Assembly: GCF_003672135.1 (NCBI RefSeq)
Contig: NC_039512.1
Coordinates: 4,992,874-5,056,873 of the forward strand
From: Ooceraea biroi
Taxonomy: Eukaryota > Arthropoda > Insecta > Hymenoptera > Formicidae
Direction of reading: 5' to 3'
DNA length: 64,000 bases
Below the pieces are notes generated by a model. That model saw only the letters and a program-made list of their open reading frames with translations. It was not told the origin of the DNA and searched no databases. The translations under genes and the position numbers were made by a program. Of this stretch, positions 1 to 11,332 are shown in pieces (position 1 is the first letter of the stretch; each line of letters begins with the position of its first letter).

Positions 1-14
1 TTTGAAATACATAG

Positions 15-2405
15 ATTTCGAATGGGCGGTGAAGCTAAATCGTTTTAGTTTAAAACTACTCGGACTGTGGCCTATGACTGAAGACAATGTTCCAGAAAAT
101 ATAATGTATAAATCTCGGCCTTTGATTATTATTTTAATATTAACCTTCGGCTTTTTGGTACCCTCGATACATTCCTTGATAAGAATTCGTTCGAATATCA
201 TGCTATTGATAGATAACTTGCAATATACTCTGCCAACTATCACCTGTGCGATTAGAGTCGTAGTTTTCTGGTGGAAGAAAGAAGGTAAACATAATTAATT
301 TTAAATGAACGAAAAAATACAATAGACATTACAAATCAAATGGATCTTGTTTCGATAAAAGTATAACAGACATAGCAACTAATGTGTGAACCAATAAAAA
401 GAGATTATCTTTACCTGAATTTGTAACATGCCATTTTTATGAAAAATAATATTCGCAAATAAATAATTTTTATATAATCAAAATAATTATTAAGTCTTAA
501 ACGATAAACCCCGAAAGCATCTTTACAAATGTAATTCCGCTGCATGTTTAAGCTGTCACATCGTTGTTAAATATGGTAGCAGAGGACTGGCTGAAGATAA
601 AAAGCGCGCAGGAGCGCAGTAAGATGATCGGAAAGGCGCAAACTGCGCGTATAATTATCACATGCGCATATGGCGCAATGATGATAGCGTTCATCTTCAC
701 CGGCATCTTACCTATCTTTGGAATTTCAGCAAGATACTTGACAAATACCAGTGACCCGGACAAACTGCTACCGTTCCAGACATATTATTTGTATGATGTA
801 ACAAAGAGACCGCAATATGAATTCACGTTCATTGTACAAATTCTATGTATGGTTTTCGGTGTTATGTCTTATACTGGCATCGATAATTTGCTTGGACTAC
901 TAGTGTTCCATATCAGCGGCCAATTCGACATTCTCAGAAATCGTATTATGCATATGAACGATTATATTGATTTTCGCGACAGTGTAAGGAGCAGCGTAAT
1001 AGATCATACACGCTTACTTAGGTAACACATTCAACGCCTCTAAAAGTTTCCGGATATAATATTTTACAGTAATTAAATTATTTTAGTTACCATATTTAAG
1101 AATTTTATTCGTCAAATAGATTTTCTTAACGTTTATCCACTTCCGTCTTGATTAAAAATAAATAAATATAATATTGTTTTATAGAGCCATTGCCATTATA
1201 GAAGACACGTTTAATATAATACTTCTTGCATTATTTTTATACTTTGGTATACTTTTTGCCTGTTACGGATTTTTGATAATAAGCGTAAGTATATGGAACA
1301 CACTTTTTCTAATAGCAGTGCAATTTTAATTCAAATAAAATATTCAAATAAATGTTTAAATTAAAAAATCAAGAGAAAATTTCTTGATTATTACTTGTCT
1401 TTTTGTCGATATACTATATGTTAATACATATTATTTACATAATTTGATATTATATATATATATATATATACATAACAATTTGATATAAAAATAATGTATC
1501 ACTTATACGTAGTGCACATATTGTTTAGGTAATAGAAAAAGGAAACGATTTGTCAGTTACCCGTTTTATATATCTAGTATGCATCCTGATCAACACATTT
1601 GGTCATATGTGTGTCTATTGTGCAGTAGGAGAGATTTTAGTAGCACAAGTAAGTCGAATCTCTCCGTATTTTATGATGTTTAATAGAGAACACATTGCTA
1701 ATACTATAATATACGGATCTGTGTGAGTCTAAAAATACATATCTCTTTAATATATGTCATAACTTTTTGCTTCCTGGAAATTACCTTGAGATTTATTAAC
1801 TGCTAAATGATACATTAAATGTTAATTACCTAACGTAGAAAATTATATTTTGGATTATACTATATTTGTCCCATCTTTTCATTATTATTCCGCGTGGTTG
1901 TACTGGGTCGTTAAGTATTATTAAAATCATTATACAAGCAGGACTATATTATACAAACAGGAATATATGTTACAATCCGATCAATAATTATGTGCATTTG
2001 TAATTATTACAATTTATATCTTGAATGAATATATGCATTTCTGATGAATTTTAGTGCGAACATATTCACTATACAGTGTACAATTACAAATGGTACACTC
2101 TAGATCCAAGAAACGTAAAAGTCTTACTCTTCTTGATGGTAAGGAGCAGTAAACCGACTTATCTCACCGCTGGAAAAATATTTCCTATGACAATGTCTAC
2201 GTTTTGCAGCGTGAGTTGTTAAAAATAATATATTAATAAAGTAATAAATATTAATTGCAGCTTTAATATAAATGTGATCCTTGATAATTGCATCGTTTCA
2301 AATTTCAAATATTTTGTAAATTTGTTTGTTGTGCACATTATTACCTTTTAGTTAATAAAAACATCGGCCAGTTACATATCCGTTTTGCTTACAACGAAAA
2401 CTTAA
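15..2405 (+). CDS. OR-1, odorant receptor (5' partial, exon 1 outside window)
   Basis: Insect odorant receptor of the 7tm_6 family, expected to be a membrane ligand-binding subunit that pairs with the co-receptor Orco in olfactory neurons (family knowledge). Exons: 15-284, 553-1021, 1185-1284, 1529-1648, 2055-2210, 2352-2405 (stop TAA). All boundaries are GT/AG and the phases join in frame. The 31-nt first exon found in the paralogues must lie before base 1. Exon 2 opens with DFEWAVKLNR after acceptor acatag and ends WWKKEG. Exon 3 carries VAEDWLKIK and SYTGIDNLLGLLVFH. Exon 5 holds HMCVYCAVGEIL, exon 6 YLTAGKIFPMTMSTFC, and the tail is LIKTSASYISVLLTTKT, where the usual SGGY is SASY. No stops or frameshifts are seen over the visible 389 codons. 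Closest in style to OR-2. Confidence 0.9.
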
Positions 2406-3247
2406 TGGAAAAAGTTGTTCTCGATCTATTAATACTGATAAATTAATTATGTAACCAGCAATTAAAGAATTATATGTTTAAATAATAATTTACAGAATTA
2501 TTATGTAAATATAGGTAGTAATATTAGTATAAATATAATAAATTGCATATAATATATATTATAGTTTTAATTGCAATAAATCGTACTTTTTTGTGAGAAG
2601 TTTTAATGGTTATTAAATTAGTATTATTACAGAATGATAACACAGTATTATATGCTGTTAATCTCACATTCAGTCAGAATGTCAATGCGATGTCTCAATA
2701 ATAATTTAATAACTTTAAAGAAATCAATAAATAAATTTCAAATATTTTATGTACCATAAATATTTTTTATATTATAGAGTAAAATCAAACCTGAGATTGT
2801 ATGCATATGCGATACATTCAAATATACATAATAATAAAAAAACATATATTTTATTTTACTGTTATCCTAAACTAAATATCAATTAACTACACTTATTTTG
2901 ATAAAAGTAATATCGCACTTAACTCATTCTATCTACTATGAAGCATTTATGATTAAACACCCGCTATATCTAATAAAATCGATTATAAGTACGTGAGTAT
3001 CGTATGAATATACACCACTAGTATTATACTTCTCCATTAATTATTACGCTAGTTTCTATTCTATTCACTTCGTTGGGCGATACTAAAAGGGAGCGTTCAG
3101 AATTTTTAAAACTTTCTATGCTGCACACTTTGATAAGTCTGTGAAAATTTTTTTCATGCACATGTTGTATAGACATCTCTCACTAAATAGGAGTTAACTT
3201 CGTTTCATGACAGAGAGACAAATGTTAGTGTATAAACGGCATTTGAC
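2406..3247. other. Intergenic region between OR-1 and OR-2
   Basis: AT-rich spacer with no supported coding sequence. The last 200 bp (about 3060-3247) resemble the DNA before the orphan start exon at 7428 (shared phrases around agaatttt(t)aaaact and agttaac), so this part probably holds the OR-2 5'UTR and promoter. I do not see the GTGCRGCCCT or ACAGGATCGG elements found upstream of other ORs. Confidence 0.5.
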
Positions 3248-5514
3248 ATGAAAGGTTCAAAACGTTCAGCTAATCAAGGTGCTTCTCATTGCAAGTATAA
3301 TAGTTAATTATGATTAGCAGAAAACCGGATGAGTCACACTTCGTTAATAGTGAGAAATGTTTATCACATTACATATCAAGAAAGTATAATCGGTTTTACA
3401 TACAAAATCGCATGTTTTTATAAATATTGCAACACACGTATAATAAGTAAAATAAATATTTTATTATATTTAAATTATTGTTCTGGAAATTATAGATTTT
3501 TATCTTATCTCCTTTTTTATGAGTAATACTTAATAATCGTTTTATCATTTTAGCAAGAATATTTTCACTTTTAGTATAATTTTCTTGAGTAGGCTTTACC
3601 TTAAACTTGAGTTTTTATTTTGGTTGATAAAGTGTACATATTATTTTTTAATTTTGCATTAGCACTTGTAACTAAAGAATAAAAGGAACATGCACCTAAA
3701 AACAGTTTCTTTCAATGTAAGCATCATCATATCTATTTTGTAAATTGTTAAAGCCATTTTCTGACACAAGTGAAATAAATTAACTGCTTTGCTCTTTCAA
3801 TATATGTATATAAATATCATATGTATATTAATAATTTAATATAGATTATAGATTAATTAATATATCACTTATCATTATCGATTTAAGTTTAAGAATTTTT
3901 AATCCAACTTGTATTATAAAGTTTTTGATACTGATAGATTTTAAATGGGCAATACAGTTAAACCAATATATTTTAACATTGATCGGTTTGTGGCCTACGT
4001 CGAAACAAACAAAATGGGAAAAGTTTACATGTGACTTACGTGTGCTTTTCACCTTCTTGGTGCCGACGGTAGTTATTATAATTCCTGCTATACATTCTTT
4101 GATAAGGATACGATCAAACATTATGTTAGTGATAGAAAATTTACAATTTACTTTACCGGCCATTACTGCCATGTTGAAAGTTGTTACTTTTTGGTGGAAA
4201 AAAGAAGGTATAGATATGGTTCCAAATTCATATATATGAAACAATCTGAAATATTTTATTTATATATGTTTATGTATGTGTATGTTTTAATAAATATGTT
4301 TTAATTATTTATATCGTGGCAAAAAATAAAAAATTTAGTTATTTATATCGGTTATTAAAAACGTGTATTTAGATAACAATTTTATACAATATTTACATTT
4401 ATATGTTTTATTATGTTTTTTTTGTCAGCATTGTATCTTTAATTTTATATTTCGTTATATTTTATCAATTTTTAAATCAATTTAATTTTAATTTTAATTA
4501 TTTTTATTATATGTCGATGTTAAATTATTCAAGTCAAATGTTTTATGATCTTAAGTATATACTATAAATAAATATAAATAAATATAAATAAATGTGTGTG
4601 TGTCAGTCCTTATATTATTTACTAAATAAATTTAATAATACATGTGCTAAGTGTCTTATTTAAGCAGACAAGTTATGTCGTCAACATTAAATTTTTTCAT
4701 AATTTTGAAGTTGTCACAGCGATAATAGATATGATTGCATATGATTGGAGAAAGCCAAAATTTTCTTGGGAAAAGATGATGATGATTACAAAAGCGCAAA
4801 CTGCGCGTATAATTACGGTGTCTTGTTGCGCTATAATGGGAGCAGCTTTTATGATTGCAATTATCCTGCCTGCATGTGGCTTTTTAATGTTATATTCATC
4901 AAATATTACTGATCCAGGCAAACCGTTACTATTCCAGGCATATTACATTTACGACATAACTAAAACCCCACAGTACGAGATAACATTCATTCTTCAATTT
5001 ATCGCGATGTTTCTCTGCGGTTTACCTTATACAGGCATAGATACCTTTCTTAGCCTGTTAATATTTCATATCAGTGGTCAGCTGGATATCCTAAAGAACC
5101 GCATTACACGTCTAGATAAATTCACAAATTATACTGGTGCTTTAAAGAGTTGTGTAATAGATCATGCACGAATACTTAGGTATAGCATTTCTTGTTTAAT
5201 GTGTTATACATATAATTTTTTTTTCATCTGCATATAGATATGATATGGTCAAGAATTAATAAATGTAAATTAAAAACTGATAACAAAAATCGCAACAGAA
5301 ATTACTTTTAATTATATCATTACGTCACACAGTTGCAGGAAATGACACATTAAAATCACATTAATTTACAGAACCATTAATTCTGTGGAAAATACATTTA
5401 ATATAATGCTGCTTGCATTATTTTTATATTTTGGTATTTTCTTAGTCTTTTATGGATTCATGATTATCGATGTAAGTGTAAGAAAGTTCTAATGCAAATA
5501 TAAATAAATATGTA

Positions 5515-5552
<38 letters not shown>

Positions 5553-6443
5553 GTACATATTTATTTGTAATAAAATTAACACGTATATTAGATTCTAGAA
5601 GACAAGAACCACGTATCAACTTTTCGATTGACATATCTCATTGTAATAGTTATTAATTCATTTAGTCACATGTGCGTTTACTGTACAATAGGTGAAATTT
5701 TAATATCACAGGTAAGTTTAAAAATTCTTCCTTTATATCACTATTATTATTATATTATTATATGAAAAATAATTATTGTAATTATGAGTTTCCCTTTAAA
5801 TTTTAATTGTAGTTATAATAATTTTTTGATCCATAGTTCTTTTAAATATGCAATTATGATTGTGAAGATATAATTTTATATACATTACTAAATATATTAC
5901 ATACCTAAATATATGTACATGAACACATGCACACGCACGCACGCGCACTCACACAAAGTGTAAGAATGCTTTATATAAATATACATGCCCACATATATAT
6001 TTATATATAAATCAATTAATATTTTGCTTTTTTAATAATACTTTCATGTCTTTTTAATGGACTTTTTAAGTGCGATAAAATCCATTATGCTGCATATTCA
6101 AATGAATGGTATACTCTAGATTCAAAAGATGCGCGAAATATGATTCTTTTAATGGTTATGTCTAAAGAACCTCCCTATCTTACGGCTGGGAAAATATTTC
6201 CTGTAACAATGACTACATTTTGCAATGTAAGTTACTGCAAATCCTAATTATTATTATAATTATAATTGTATATAGGTATTTTTTATTATGTATAAAGTAT
6301 AGGACATTATATAATACCTATTATATTGTATATATTAACGTATATTATATTCTGCATCAATATTAATATCATTATTAATATCTTTTTAGTTAATAAAAAC
6401 ATCGGGTGGTTACATATCTGTTTTACTAACGACAAGAGGCTAA
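3248..6443 (+). CDS. OR-2, odorant receptor, intact (399 aa)
   Basis: Complete seven-exon odorant receptor gene. Exons: 3248-3278, 3938-4207, 4711-5179, 5372-5471, 5592-5711, 6071-6226, 6390-6443 (TAA). Start exon MKGSKRSANQ was chosen because its length, its phase and the following gtgcttctcatt match the start exons of OR-8 to OR-12; it is less similar in sequence, so this is the least certain exon. Exon 2 starts DFKWAIQLNQ and ends WWKKEG. Exon 3 has the block RKPKFSWEKMMMITKAQTAR in place of the usual ER-N-MI motif. Exon 6 is CDKIHYAAYSNEWYTLD and the tail is LIKTSGGYISVLLTTRG. The acceptor of exon 3 (ttttgaag) is weak but gives the same phase and the same VVT/AVT start as OR-1. Sister of OR-1 by sequence. 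A (TA)n tract lies in intron 4. Confidence 0.87.
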
Positions 6444-7427
6444 CGTAAGAGGTATAAGTACAGAATTAAAATTACTGTATTACAATTGCAACAAAAAATG
6501 GACATATATAAATATATATAATATAGATAAAATTAAATATATTATGAGCGAGAGAAAGGAGGCACTCAAACTTTTAATAACGTATACATATACACTTCGG
6601 TACCGGTTAAGTTTCACGTGTGACGTGAGTGTACAAAGCACGGCGTCTCAAGAGTAACAGAAATGTGCAAAAAAAAGAAAATGGGACACACGTAAGACTT
6701 ACTTAATCCCTCTATGCAAGATGCTAAAAGTACTATCGCGGCTATTTGGATAGAGTAAAAACTCAAATCCTCAACAAACTAACAAATACTTAAATAAATA
6801 TTTCATAACATATTTCGAGTATATTACTATATGTAATAAAAGAGAACTGTCTTTTTCTCCCATTTTTATTACTTTTGTATTATATTTGCATAAGATACAA
6901 ACACAGACAAATGTATAATCTCTTTTGAAATATAAAAATATTATTTATGTCCACTGCATTAAATGTATACATCGAGATAGATAGATACTTGTGCAACGTA
7001 AATCATATAAAATATGAAAGAAATTTTGTTAATGACATTTTACTATGATTCCCTATATGGAAAGTAAATTATAGTTTGTGCATTTTCTCACACAGCTCTC
7101 ACACAATTAAAGACACCGTTGAAGCCCGTTATAAATGCATATAATTTCGAACACATATACGTATACGCTGCGTGTATATGTTGCGTGCCGATATCTCTCA
7201 GGGATGTTTTTTTATTCCACTTTCCCCTTCCTGCACGAGATAAAACTTCTGACGCGGAACATTTAGAATTTTTGAAACTTTACTATTCTATAGCCTCTTG
7301 TAGTTTCATGCCTGCGAAAATGTTTGTTACGCACACCTGGTATAAGTACCTCTCGTTAAAAAGCAGTTAACGTTTTCGTATGATTAGAAAGCGACAGTCT
7401 ATAGACAGTCTATAGACTGCTTCCGAA
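6444..7427. other. Intergenic region after OR-2
   Basis: No convincing gene. Contains a GA-rich stretch near 6545-6560 and, at 7235-7427, sequence resembling the upstream DNA of OR-2 (3060-3247), which leads into the orphan start exon at 7428. Confidence 0.4.
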
Positions 7428-7458
7428 ATAGAAACTTCAAAGCATTTTGCATACCGAG
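7428..7458 (+). pseudogene. Orphan OR start-exon relic (ATG mutated to ATA)
   Basis: A 31-nt stretch reading I-ETSKHFAYR plus one base, followed by gtgctcctcc. Compared with the OR-9 start exon (MDVSKHSAYK then gtggct) it keeps the length, SKH.AY core, phase and donor, but the initiator is ATA. No matching exon 2 follows before the next start exon at 7919. I read it as the remains of a lost OR copy whose body was deleted. Confidence 0.6.
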
Positions 7459-7918
7459 GTGCTCCTCCTTGTAAATATCGTGGTTGGCTATTAGCACGAA
7501 CAATAAGCTAAAAGTTTACCAAAACTTTATGTAGTAAGGAAGGAAGCTTATGTACCCCAGACTATGCGCGCTTGTACAGAGTTTATTCACTTTTATAACA
7601 ATTGTTCCACAAGTGGACGTATGTACATACATATATCAAGTATGTATCGTGATGGTGCAACATATTCACCCCTCCAGGTCAACGTTTCACACCTGTTAGT
7701 CTTCAAGTTTTTGTTCATGCATGTTTCGCACATCGCGCCGAAGGGTGGTAAAGTTGCAATGGAGGGGATGCTCGCTATATTTAAGGGAGCTTGCCATAGG
7801 TCGTTTACCGCATTCCATGCATAGAACTTTTGTATTCACGTGCATGCGCATTGCCGAATAGAAGGTGACGTTATTCTATAGCAAAGGAACAGGAGTCAGT
7901 CTTCGGGCAACATTCGAC

Positions 7919-9753
7919 ATGGATACTTCGGAAAACTTGGGATACCAAGATGCTCAACTGTCGTTATCACTAAAGTCACGTTTTAACTCAACGAATATAT
8001 AATATGTATAATATGTACATGTACTTATTCAACGACTTCGTGGGTGGTGAACATAGTGTACCTTTGGAACAACTAATTAAAATGGATAGTTATACACTAT
8101 CCGAAATTGGCGTTTTTATTTCTATGTGTGACTGGTAATAAATAAGTTAGCAAATATTGTGTTCTCAAAGTAATAACAGTGAAGCGAAGAAAACAAGTGC
8201 TTTGAAACTATCGTTTTGTGAATGAAATTTTATAAACGCGTCAATTTAATTTTTTGAAAACTGTTTTTTAATTTAGAAGTGTGGAAGAAAAATTTTTATG
8301 CAATGTTATTGCTAACATTTTTATAAGTATTTTCATTCTGATGTCCTTTATTTGTGTTGCTCTATTTTGTAATATTTAAATAAATTAAATGTAATTCTTA
8401 TGTCAGTATATAGGTATAAATTATTTATATGATGTTATTAAATTTATTTTTAACATTTTCAAGACATATAGTTTATAAAATTTTCTTGCAATATTTCGAA
8501 CGGACAAAGAAACTGAACCATTTCAGTACAAAATTGATTAGAATTTAATCTATGGCTGAACAAAGTTGGAAAGAGAAATTGAAATACAATTTGTGCGCAG
8601 TTTTCGTTTTTCTTTCTACAAATATTGATTATTGTTGGATAATATAGAGTTAAGTCACTCGTGATATTTCTCGTATATTAATTATAGTTTATCATTACGA
8701 GCGTCTGCGCATGTTTTCACGCAGGACGTCTAGGATCGTTCAAATCGAGTCTCGAATCAATCTTTTGTAATCGAAGCGATATAATAAAATCTGTTATTTG
8801 CAAACACTGTGTGGCTCTTTAACAATTATGTATACAATTCTATCATTACATTCATTATTAAAAATCCGTTTAGATATTTTATTGCTAATAGATAATTTAC
8901 AATTTGCGTTACCGATTATAGTTTTTATACTTAAACTTTCAGTGTTTTGGTGGAAGACAAAAGACATTAAAAAAGAGTTATATACAGGGTGTCTGGTAAT
9001 CTCCGTGCAACCGATTAATGGCATATAGTTCAGGCCTAACTGAGTCGAAAAGTCTTCTACCATTTTGCAATTTGCGCAATAGTTAACGAGTTATTAATTG
9101 TTAAAGATCGCTGTATTAGTCTGGCCTACCGGCGAATGCAAGCGCGCGGCGAGATGCGACTGCTTAGCGATCGAAGTTGCTAGGCGCGAGAATTGTTTAT
9201 TACAAATGGCATGCCTAGCCATTGCCACAGCGATCGCTAGGCACTCGATCGCTAGGCGGTCGCATCTCGCCGCGCGCTTGCATTCGGCGGTAGGCCGGAC
9301 TAATACAGCGATTTTTAACAATTAATAACTCGTTAACTATTGCGCAAATTGCAAAATGGTAAAGGACTTTTCGACTCAGTTAGGCCTGAACTATATGCCA
9401 TTAATCGGTTGCACGGAGATTACCAGACACCCTGTATATATATAAATATTTTTAAATATTTATTGGTTTAAAATAAAAAAGTCTACGTAACGCTAATGCC
9501 AATACAGACGTATTACGTTTATGATTTAACTAAAAACACCACCATATGAATTAATATATATATTTTTCAATCCATTTTTATGTGTATAGTGATTATGCCT
9601 TACACGGGTATTGATAATTTCCTCGGATTCTTATTCTTGCACATATACGGCCAACTAAATATCTTGAAAGATCGCCTAGAAAATCTCAATAAATGTGAAA
9701 ATTTTTGCAACGTTCTCAAGACCTGCGTAATGGATCATATCACTAGAAATGCT
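7919..9753 (+). pseudogene. OR-3P, odorant receptor pseudogene
   Basis: Decayed OR. The start exon 7919-7949 (MDTSENLGYQ + G) has a destroyed donor: atgctc where paralogues have gtgctc. Exon 2 survives only as its 3' half, from about 8800 (LHSLLKIRLDILLLIDNLQF...FWWKTK), and its donor is also lost (AAAAG followed by ac rather than gt). A 455-bp palindromic MITE (8983-9437) follows directly. Exon 3 is reduced to about 9494-9753 (PIQTYYVYDLTKN... then YTGIDNFLGF...CVMDH), with at least two frame changes and internal stops between the two segments. No exons 4-7 are recognisable before the OR-4 upstream duplication begins near 10150. Closest to OR-1/OR-2 by the FWWK and YTGIDNFLG phrases. Confidence 0.85.
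8983..9437. mobile_element. Palindromic MITE (about 455 bp) inside OR-3P
   Basis: Nearly symmetrical inverted repeat centred near 9210. The left end TACAGGGTGTCTGGTAATC is mirrored by the right end gattaccagacaccctgta; the arms run through the ccgattaatggcatatagtt and gcgcgcggcgagatgcgac stretches. Because of the symmetry, near-identical open frames appear on both strands; these are not genes. Flanked by TA-rich sequence (ttata / tatata), so the target duplication is ambiguous. Much more GC-rich than its surroundings. Family not identified. Confidence 0.85.
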
Positions 9754-11050
9754 GATTATCCTTTGGTAACTAAATGTTTTACCGTATTTTAAAATAAGTT
9801 TTATTTTGAATATTGCAAATTATGAAAAAGAAATTGAAAATAATGCCTTAGAAATATAATTTAAAAAGATATTATGACACTTTTTTTAAGGTTAAAAATA
9901 TTGTTATTTGTAAATATAGATTAATGTATGCCATCCTATAATAATAATAATAAATTAAAAAATATTATTTATATAATATCTTATTTACCTCACACATTTT
10001 TTTCTGTCTTACTTGCGATGAAAAGACAATAAACTGGAAGAGTTTTTATTAGCTAATAATTAATGTATTAATAGCACTTAATTAACTTAATAGCTATTAA
10101 TGTATTAATATGAAAACAACTATTTTATTAGCACTATTTTGAATATTGTCACATTGCAGTTGTAAAATATGATAAAAGAGTTGAAATGGTAATATATAGT
10201 AATGTATGGTACGTATGGTACTGCAATGTATGGTAAATATATGACAAACGTAAAATACATATATTAATTATATAAAACATATTACTGTATGAATGCTTAA
10301 ATATAATATGATTGCAATAGTTTTTGTATTCGTAAGCGGCAGATTTAAAGATATGTAAATTATAACAAGACACACATATACATATATGTATTTAAATTAT
10401 TATTCGAAAAATATAGTTAAATATCAATATTTAAATAATAATATTTCTTCGATCTCATTATCAATAATATATTATAATTCTACAGAGAAGGAATATTGTG
10501 CTTGATTGTGTCACAGGCAGAAATATAGGTGCACGTCTGCGAATTTAACTGTCTATAAACGTGTTATACTTATAATGCTTATACCTATATTAGCGTAATA
10601 GAGTGCGTAAATATCTGTACTAAGCGCTAAGTACGTAACATGCTACACAGTTACACATAGAAATTACCTAACATTATGATACACACAATGGAAAGCTTAC
10701 GTTATTGCAACCTGTAATTAGGTCTGTACTTCAAAATCAATAAGCAGGATCGGATGACATCTCTTTTTGTTTTTTAGAATAAAGAATTCTAGTAAACTTA
10801 AATTGTAATAACAATATTAAATTGCTTATTATTAATACCAAAATACAATAATATTATTAAAATATATATATTGTATTCTTTCAATATTTTGTTTTTGTAT
10901 ATGAATTTATCTATAAATTTTCAGTCTAAGAAATATAAGAAACACATTGCAATATTATTTCACATTTTATTATCAATTATTATCATTAGAATTGTATAAA
11001 TTAATGTAGTCGCGAATACATTATTTATATTATTGCGTCTTGACGCAACA
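9754..11050. other. OR-4 upstream region, start of segmental duplication
   Basis: From about 10150 onward this matches the DNA upstream of OR-6 (from about 22395). It includes the phrase agcaggatcggatgac near 10745, which resembles the ACAGGATCGG core found upstream of OR-8 to OR-12. No gene is supported; short frames here are AT-rich chance ORFs. Confidence 0.6.
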
Positions 11051-11071
11051 ATAATATATAAGTGCAGCCCT
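11051..11071 (+). promoter_or_regulatory. OR-4 proximal promoter candidate (TATA + GTGCAGCCCT)
   Basis: A TATA-like ataatatataa runs straight into GTGCAGCCCT (11062-11071), 271 bp upstream of the OR-4 ATG. The same pair occurs before OR-6, and GTGCGGCCCT or a close variant occurs at similar distances before OR-8 to OR-12. Function as core promoter is inferred from position and conservation. Confidence 0.5.
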
Positions 11072-11332
11072 TTACTCTACATTATCACCCTTGAAACAGA
11101 AAGTATAGACTCGAATATTTTCCCCAACAAGTTGCGATGAACTTTATATTATAACTTCGACAACAAAAGGGGGTTCCTATTTCCCTGCAATAATGAATAT
11201 TGCGCCTACCTCGTGTAATTTTAACTTTTCACCATGGTTGAGTGTATGTACCTGTGTGCGTACGTGACATCGCTTGTCTAACATCAGTTTTATCGAGACA
11301 GTGAAGCAGTTCAAAGCCTTATAGGTCTCGAT

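Noticed and set aside
9094..9325. Two mirrored 75-aa ORFs on opposite strands
   Set aside because: Produced by the palindromic MITE at 8983-9437; one is the reverse image of the other.
10149..10373. Minus-strand ORF similar to one at 22394-22720
   Set aside because: Similarity follows the segmental duplication; the frames have different lengths and no coding signature.
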